Positions 59,374 through 64,000 of a stretch of DNA of 64,000 bases are shown here, one piece after another (position 1 is the stretch's first letter; each line of letters starts with the position of its first letter). The notes below the pieces were generated by a model. The model did not search any database and was not told the origin of the DNA. It worked only from the letters and a program-made list of their open reading frames with translations. The stretch comes from Polyangiaceae bacterium UTPRO1 (lineage in GTDB: Bacteria; Desulfobacterota; Binatia; UTPRO1): assembly GCA_002050235.1 (NCBI GenBank), contig MWST01000043.1, forward strand, positions 186,001 through 250,000. The letters run 5' to 3'. The position numbers and the translations under genes are program-made.

Positions 59374-60882
59374 CTAATGAGCGGCGAGCGCGAAGTCGCC
59401 TTCGGCGGTGACTGCCACCCGGCGCCCGACCGCCTCCGTGTGCATGAGCGCGTCGAGGAGTGCCGGCGCCGAGCTTCGCACCACCGTGCGCGCGCCGTCG
59501 GGCAGGTCGCAGATGGCGATCGCGTGCGACGGCGCCCCGCCCGTAAAGACGACCGTGTAGCCGACGATCGTCGCCGGGCCGGCGTAGTCGTCGCGCAGCG
59601 GCAGCGGCGGCTCCGCGGCGGCGACCTCGGCGGTCACGTCCTGCGAGCGCCAGCCGTACGGACTCGGGGCATTCGCCAGCACCAAGCAGGCTTGCTTGCC
59701 GAAGATGCCGGAGAGGTTCGAGACCAGTCCGGCCCGGGCCCGTACCGTGTCGCCGCGCAGCACCTCGACCATCCGCGCCACGCCTTCGAGGCTGGCGCTG
59801 TTGAACGGCCCGCCGGCGAACGCCATCGAGCCCGTGACCGTCCAGGGACAGCCGTCGGGAAGCGGCACGTCGAGGGCGAACGACTGGATCGCGGCCGGAA
59901 AGCAGCTGTAGAGCTCGGCGGCGGCGATGTCGGCACGGCGGACGTCGGCTAGTGCCAGGGAGCGCTCGCCGGTCACCACGCTGCCGCGATGGCTCTCGAG
60001 GCGGCGCCTCTGCGCGAGCGGCACGACGTGCTTCGAGAGCGCGGCGGCGCGCGGAAAGATCCAGCGGCGCGGGTCGAGCCCGAGGGCGCGGGCGCGACCT
60101 GCAGAGCAGACGATGATCGCGACCGCCTGGTTCACGTTCCACTGGCTCGCGTGCGCCTTGGTGTAGGGGAACGCCAGCATGGGGTTTCGCGGCGCAGCGT
60201 CACGGATCGCCGCCGCCGGCAGCGCGCGGCGCTTCCACGCGTGCGGGTTCGCGGCGGCGACGGCGCTGAAGCGGCCGTAGAGCGCGGCCAGCTCGTCGCG
60301 ATGGCGGTCGATGTCGAGCCCGCGCGAGTGGCGGAGCGCCGACTCGATGATCGCGAAGAACTCGACGGGCGAGGTGAGGCCGCGGCGCGATTCCAGGTCG
60401 GAGCACCACATGTCGCGCGAGGTCTGGTGCACGTCGGGCGGCGGCAGCAGGTCGGTAGGCGTATCGCGCACCGGCTCGCCGGTGATCGTGCTGCGCAGGC
60501 TGCGGTACTTGGCCTCGCCGGCGACGATGATGCCGACTTCGCGCTCGCCGGCCGCGATCGCGTCGCAGAGGTCGGAGACGAGCTGGAGCTGGAGGACCCC
60601 GAGGCCGGCGAGGATCGTCGTGGCGCCCGGGCAGCCGAGGGCCGCGGCGATGAGCCGGGCTGGATCGCGGTACTCCCACATCCCCTGCGGCACCGCGATC
60701 GACTCGACCGCAGCGAGGATCGCCTCCGAGCCGGCGTCGGCCGCCGCCCGGCGTGCGGCTTCGACCATGAGCGCGCAGGGCTCGGCGCTCGTCCGCGGGT
60801 CATCGCGCTTCTCCTGGCGGAAGCCGACGCCGACGATTACCGGCGTCTCTAGTGCGAGGACGTCGGGCGCGGCCGCGGTCAT
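59374..60882 (-). CDS. Thiolase-like protein type 1 (acetyl-CoA acetyltransferase-like)
   Basis: A 502-residue protein of the thiolase superfamily. Blocks are ETPVIVGVGFRQEKRDDP, SLRSTITGEP, DLLPPPDVHQTSRDMWCSDL, LAFPYTKAHASQWNVNQAVA (the second active-site region) and VTGSMAFAGGPFNSAS (the GxCxxG-like loop). The position where thiolases have the nucleophile Cys reads GLGVLQLQLVSDL with no Cys, and the C-terminal extra domain (RSSAPALLDALMHTEAVG) fits the TLP1 group. It is probably not a standard thiolase. Its ATG overlaps the enoyl-CoA hydratase stop (ATGA). Confidence 0.8.
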   Translation of the reverse strand: MTAAAPDVLALETPVIVGVGFRQEKRDDPRTSAEPCALMVEAARRAAADAGSEAILAAVESIAVPQGMWEYRDPARLIAAALGCPGATTILAGLGVLQLQLVSDLCDAIAAGEREVGIIVAGEAKYRSLRSTITGEPVRDTPTDLLPPPDVHQTSRDMWCSDLESRRGLTSPVEFFAIIESALRHSRGLDIDRHRDELAALYGRFSAVAAANPHAWKRRALPAAAIRDAAPRNPMLAFPYTKAHASQWNVNQAVAIIVCSAGRARALGLDPRRWIFPRAAALSKHVVPLAQRRRLESHRGSVVTGERSLALADVRRADIAAAELYSCFPAAIQSFALDVPLPDGCPWTVTGSMAFAGGPFNSASLEGVARMVEVLRGDTVRARAGLVSNLSGIFGKQACLVLANAPSPYGWRSQDVTAEVAAAEPPLPLRDDYAGPATIVGYTVVFTGGAPSHAIAICDLPDGARTVVRSSAPALLDALMHTEAVGRRVAVTAEGDFALAAH

Positions 60883-61676
60883 TCTCCGGTGTAGACCGGC
60901 GGCCGCTTCTCGGCGAAGGCGCGCATGCCTTCCTTGGCGTCGCGCGTGCCGAAGACCGGGCTCCCGTACTCGAGCTCCCGCGCCAGCGCCTCGGCCTCGG
61001 GGACGCTTTCGTCGACCTCGCGCAACATGCGCACCAGGGCGCGGATCGCGAGCGGCGCGTTCGCCGCCACCTGCTCGGCGATCTGCAGGGCTGCGGCCAG
61101 GGCCTGGCCCTTCGGTACCAGGCGGCCGACGAGCCCGAAGGCGAGCGCTTCGCGCGCCGTCACGTGCCGGCCGGTGAGCAGGATCTCGGCGGCGAAGGTG
61201 TAAGGGATCTGGCGCCGGAGGCGCACGCTCGACCCCCCGAGCGGGAAGAGCCCGCGGCGCGCTTCGGTGACGCCGAAGGTCGCGTCCTCGGCGGCGACGC
61301 GGATGTCGGTGCCCTGCAGGATCTCCGTGCCGCCGGCGACGGCGAAGCCCTCGACGGCGGCGACGATCGGCTTCGTCGGTCGGTTGTGGCGGAGCAGCGC
61401 CTGCCAGTGGATGTCGGGCACCTCGGACATGAGCTGCATGAAGTCGTCGTCGACCTCGCCCGCGCCCATCGCCTTCAGATCGGCGCCGGCGCAGAACACG
61501 TCGCCTTTGCCGGTGAGCACGGCGACGCGCAGCTCGGGATCGTCGTCGAGCCGGCGCCAGGCGCGGTACATGCCGGCCAGCATGCCGGGGCTCAGCGCAT
61601 TCTTGGCCTCGGGGCGATTCAGGGTGACCACGAGGACGTGGCCGCGGCGTTCGACGAGGCAATGGTCGGTGTTCAT
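60879..61676 (-). CDS. Enoyl-CoA hydratase/isomerase (crotonase family)
   Basis: A 265-residue enzyme. Oxyanion-hole and active-site regions are CAGADLKAMG and GFAVAGGTEILQGTDI; a catalytic Glu candidate is in FGVTEARRGLFPLGG. It hydrates or isomerises enoyl-CoA esters in fatty-acid or steroid-like degradation. The stop overlaps the thiolase-like gene's ATG, so the two act together in one pathway. Typical length for the family. Confidence 0.92.
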   Translation of the reverse strand: MNTDHCLVERRGHVLVVTLNRPEAKNALSPGMLAGMYRAWRRLDDDPELRVAVLTGKGDVFCAGADLKAMGAGEVDDDFMQLMSEVPDIHWQALLRHNRPTKPIVAAVEGFAVAGGTEILQGTDIRVAAEDATFGVTEARRGLFPLGGSSVRLRRQIPYTFAAEILLTGRHVTAREALAFGLVGRLVPKGQALAAALQIAEQVAANAPLAIRALVRMLREVDESVPEAEALARELEYGSPVFGTRDAKEGMRAFAEKRPPVYTGE

Positions 61677-61960
61677 CGGCGGTCCTTTCGGGAAGCGGAA
61701 GCAGCCTTTTGCGGCCGATCCGGCGTCGAGGTCAACCCTGCCGCGGCCGCCTGTCGTCGGCCGACCGGACGGGGGCGGGCCGGCGAGCTTCCTCGCCGGT
61801 CACCGCTCCGTTGGTGTCCTGGTGACGCTACGTTGACGGTGGTGGCGCTGTTTGCCCGTCGCCCGGCGGCAGAGCTGTCGCGGAATCGACGGGCTACGGT
61901 CGCTTGCCGCATCCGCCCCGTGGCATCCGCTTTGCTCGGTGGCATTGGCGGAGGTGCGCC

Positions 61961-62965
61961 ATGGGACTCGCCCGCTTCATTCACAAGCAGTTCATCGATG
62001 TCATCGAGTGGACGGAGGAGGGCGACGACATCCTCGCCTGGCGCTTCCCGACCGCCGACCTCGAGATCCAGCAGGGCGCAGCGCTGATCGTGCGCGACAC
62101 GCAGGTCGCCGTGTTCGTCGACGAAGGCCGCATCGCCGACCGCTTTGCGGCCGGGCGCTGGGAGCTGCGCACCAAGAACCTGCCGCTCCTCACCGACCTC
62201 CGGCACTGGGGGAAGCTCTTCGAGTCGCCGTTCAAGAGTGAGGTCTACTTCTACTCGACCCGGCGGCGCGTCGGCCGGACGTTCGGGACGCCGCAGCCGC
62301 TCACGGTGCGCGATCGCGAGTTCGGCGCCGTGCAGGTGCGGGCCTTCGGCGTCTACAGCTTCTGCATCGCCGACGCCGAGCGCTTCTACCGGCAGGTTTC
62401 GGGAACGCGCGAGATCTACCGAGTTGCCGACCTCGAGGGACAGCTGCGCGCGATGCTGGTGAGCGCGCTCGCGGCCGAGCTCGGAGCCGGCGCGTGGTCG
62501 TTCCTCGACCTGGCAGCGAACCAGCCGGCGCTCGCAGCCGCGGTCGCGGCGCGGACGAGTGCCGATTGCGAGCCTCTCGGCATCGCCATCGCCGACGTGC
62601 GCCTCGAGAGCTTGAACCTGCCCGAGGAGCTGCAGCAGCGGCTGCAAGAGCGGATCGGCATGACCATGGTCGGCGACCTCGGTCGCTACGCGCAGTTCCA
62701 GACCGCACGCGCGATCCCGCTCGCGGCGATGAGCGAAGGCGGCGCCGCGGGCGCGGGGGTCGGCGTCGGCGCCGGGGTGGCGATGGGGCAGGCGATGGCG
62801 CAGACGATCGGCGCCGCTGCGGGCGCGTCGACTTCCGGTGGGGCCGGGTCGGACCCGAAAGCCTCCGGGCCGGCGGCGCCGGCGGCGATGACGTGCCCGC
62901 ACTGTTCGACGCCGCTCGCGGCGCCGGGCCGCTTCTGCTCGGCCTGCGGCCAGCCCCTGGACTGA
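61961..62965 (+). CDS. SPFH-domain protein with C-terminal zinc ribbon (YdjI-like)
   Basis: A 334-residue protein. Residues 1-250 are an SPFH (band-7-like) domain: FIHKQFIDVIEWTEEGDDIL, LIVRDTQVAVFVDEGRI, YFYSTRRRVGRTFGTPQPL and VRAFGVYSF. A Gly/Ala-rich linker (GAGVGVGAGVAMGQAMAQ) joins it to a zinc ribbon with CPHC and CSAC. YdjI/YdjO-type members localise at the membrane and are linked to stress response. ATG 61961 has GGAGG seven bases ahead. The next gene starts five bases after its stop. Confidence 0.85.
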   Translation: MGLARFIHKQFIDVIEWTEEGDDILAWRFPTADLEIQQGAALIVRDTQVAVFVDEGRIADRFAAGRWELRTKNLPLLTDLRHWGKLFESPFKSEVYFYSTRRRVGRTFGTPQPLTVRDREFGAVQVRAFGVYSFCIADAERFYRQVSGTREIYRVADLEGQLRAMLVSALAAELGAGAWSFLDLAANQPALAAAVAARTSADCEPLGIAIADVRLESLNLPEELQQRLQERIGMTMVGDLGRYAQFQTARAIPLAAMSEGGAAGAGVGVGAGVAMGQAMAQTIGAAAGASTSGGAGSDPKASGPAAPAAMTCPHCSTPLAAPGRFCSACGQPLD

Positions 62966-62969
62966 TCGG

Positions 62970-63707
62970 TTGGCTGCACCCGCCGAGCTTCGCTGTCCCG
63001 GCTGCAGTCAGCCGACGACGCCGCAGGAGCTGCAGGGCAAGTACGGGCAACCGCTCGCGCTCGATCTCTGCTTTCCCTGCAGCATCATCTGGTTCGACGG
63101 CTACGAAAGCCTGCTGCTGGCGCCGGGGGCGATCCTCGCGTTGTTCACGGTGATCCATGCGCATCGCGCCGAGGAGCGCCTGCGACCGCTCGTACGGCCG
63201 TCGTGCCCCCGCTGCCGGACGACCCTCGTCGCTACCCACGATCGCCAGCGCGACGTCGCCTTCAGCTACTGGCGCTGCCCGGCCGAGCACGGACGACTTA
63301 CGACCTTCGTCGAGTTCCTGCGCGAGAAGGACTTCGTGCGTCCGCTCGCGCCGGCCGAGCTCACGGACCTGAAAGGCCGCGTCCGTACGATCCGCTGTGA
63401 CGGCTGCGGTGCCGCGCTCGATCTCCAGCGCGGCTCGATCTGCGAATACTGTCGATCGCCGGTCTCGATCCTCGATCCGGCGCACGTCGACCGCGTGCTC
63501 CGCGACCTCCAGGCCACCGAGGCGAAACGCGGCACGGTCGACCCGACGCTGCCGCAACGGCTCGCCATGGATCGGCTAGAGGTCGACGACTTCTTTCGCC
63601 GCGTTGCTGGCGGATCGGGACAGAGCAACGAGCTCGGCGCGGCGCTGAGCCTCGTCGGCGCCGGCATCGAAGCCGTGCTCGGTAGCTTGATCGGCCACGG
63701 TCGCTGA
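62970..63707 (+). CDS. Multi-zinc-ribbon protein paired with the SPFH gene
   Basis: A 245-residue protein with three CxxC-type sites: CPGC near the N-terminus with CFPC 22 residues later, CPRC with a later CP, and CDGC with CEYC. A hydrophobic stretch (LLLAPGAILALF) follows the first ribbon. The start is TTG at 62970, the only one that includes the first CPGC; it lies five bases after the SPFH stop. Probably a partner of the SPFH protein at the membrane, as in ydjI-type operons. Function unknown. Confidence 0.75.
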   Translation: MAAPAELRCPGCSQPTTPQELQGKYGQPLALDLCFPCSIIWFDGYESLLLAPGAILALFTVIHAHRAEERLRPLVRPSCPRCRTTLVATHDRQRDVAFSYWRCPAEHGRLTTFVEFLREKDFVRPLAPAELTDLKGRVRTIRCDGCGAALDLQRGSICEYCRSPVSILDPAHVDRVLRDLQATEAKRGTVDPTLPQRLAMDRLEVDDFFRRVAGGSGQSNELGAALSLVGAGIEAVLGSLIGHGR

Positions 63708-63714
63708 GCGCGAC

Positions 63715-63753
63715 CGCCGGCCGCGCGTGCGCCATGGCGTACGCGCGCCGGCG
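63715..63753. repeat. 39-bp near-perfect inverted repeat
   Basis: CGCCGGC (63715-63721) and GCGCGTGCGCC (63723 on) mirror GGCGTACGCGC and GCCGGCG (to 63753) about a central ATGG, with one G-T pair and one bulged base. Beginning eight bases after the zinc-ribbon stop, it could form a very long hairpin or serve as a binding site. Confidence 0.55.
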
Positions 63754-63898
63754 ACGGGTGGGGCGACGGCCGCTGTCCTCGTAGGCGGGCGCGGCGCCTG
63801 CTCAAGCGTGCCGCGCCGAGCGCGACTTCACTGCCCGCGGCCGGCTTCGGTGACCCGTGGTCATGTCGCTGGGCGTCATTGCCGTGAAAGAAAATTCC

Positions 63899-63928
63899 TT
63901 GACCTCGAGCGAGCGGCCAGACTATGGC
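63899..63928 (+). promoter_or_regulatory. Sigma70-like promoter near the right edge
   Basis: TTGACC at 63899-63904 and TATGGC at 63923-63928, spacing 18, about 30 bases ahead of the start at 63959. It matches the promoter layout at 49377-49406. Confidence 0.45.
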
Positions 63929-63958
63929 GACGCATCCCCGTAGTCTTCGAGGAGTGCC

Positions 63959-64000
63959 GTGCCGCGTACATTGTCATTGCTCGTGCTATCGTTCTGCGTC
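63959..64000 (+). CDS. Start of a secreted protein, truncated by the window end
   Basis: GTG at 63959, with AGGAG at 63950-63954, begins a frame reading PRTLSLLVLSFCV after the start residue, which looks like the hydrophobic core of a signal peptide. The promoter-like element at 63899-63928 supports it. Nothing beyond residue 14 is visible, so the product is unknown. Confidence 0.4.
   Translation, partial: MPRTLSLLVLSFCV

Noticed and set aside
1..64000. CRISPR array, insertion sequence, integrase, tRNA or rRNA
   Set aside because: No regularly spaced repeats, transposase or integrase motifs, terminal inverted repeats around a gene, or cloverleaf-like sequence were recognised on either strand by eye.

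Overview
The window is high-GC (roughly 70%) Gram-negative DNA packed with short-gap, often overlapping genes. Envelope genes (a beta-barrel porin, an alpha-2-macroglobulin/PbpC pair, a DUF1329 protein) show an outer membrane. The denitrification genes, long acyl-CoA dehydrogenase, DUF1329 protein and a secreted protein with duplicated Lys/Ala/Cys-rich modules fit a deltaproteobacteria-like lineage such as Candidatus Binatota. That placement is inference from gene content; no rRNA or tRNA gene was recognised.

Layout. 1-5190: truncated SDR, small cytochrome c, LuxR-type regulator, a decayed gene, a small ORF and an SbmA/YddA-type ABC transporter. 5217-7287 (minus): a translationally coupled operon of two diverged ferritin-like di-iron proteins and a zinc-ribbon protein. 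7571-16861: a nitrite/NO and metal island: an NnrS-hemerythrin fusion, a Crp/Fnr regulator, a free hemerythrin, then nirK (fused to cytochrome c), nirV, a SCO copper chaperone and a porin, all coupled by 4-bp overlaps, followed by a CDF exporter, a thioredoxin-fold protein and a rubrerythrin-like protein. 17001-19620: a radical SAM/SPASM protein and protoporphyrinogen oxidase, probably tetrapyrrole synthesis serving the haem proteins. 19844-31793: DOMON-like protein plus NamZ muramidase, a PEBP protein, an Old Yellow Enzyme, then pbpC and a thioester A2M. 31922-44401: housekeeping and metabolic genes (amidase, SDR, DHH phosphoesterase, NUDIX, MFS, TMTC-like TPR protein, alpha/beta hydrolase, SWIM/SNF2 ATPase). 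44803-47384: a restriction-modification island with a cytosine-5 methyltransferase, a Vsr-like nuclease and a restriction enzyme whose catalytic residues match EcoRV in spacing. 47664-53644: secreted hydrolase, DUF1329 protein, VOC protein, class III alcohol dehydrogenase, M20 deacylase. 54097-55330 (minus): DAHP synthase preceded by a complete transcription attenuator whose leader peptide is rich in Phe, Tyr and Trp. 55438-64000: EamA exporter, acyl-CoA dehydrogenase, EVE protein, a thiolase-like protein with an enoyl-CoA hydratase, an SPFH/zinc-ribbon pair and the first codons of a further secreted protein.

How it works together. The central island reads as one module: NirK makes NO, NirV and SCO mature or copper-load it, NnrS and the hemerythrins deal with NO, and the Crp/Fnr protein is the obvious regulator. 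The strongest little-described items are the NnrS-hemerythrin fusion, the twin di-iron operon, the EcoRV-like/5mC-methylase combination and the aromatic attenuator on DAHP synthase. Several GC-only hairpins without a T-run lie between or after genes and may be the local terminator style.
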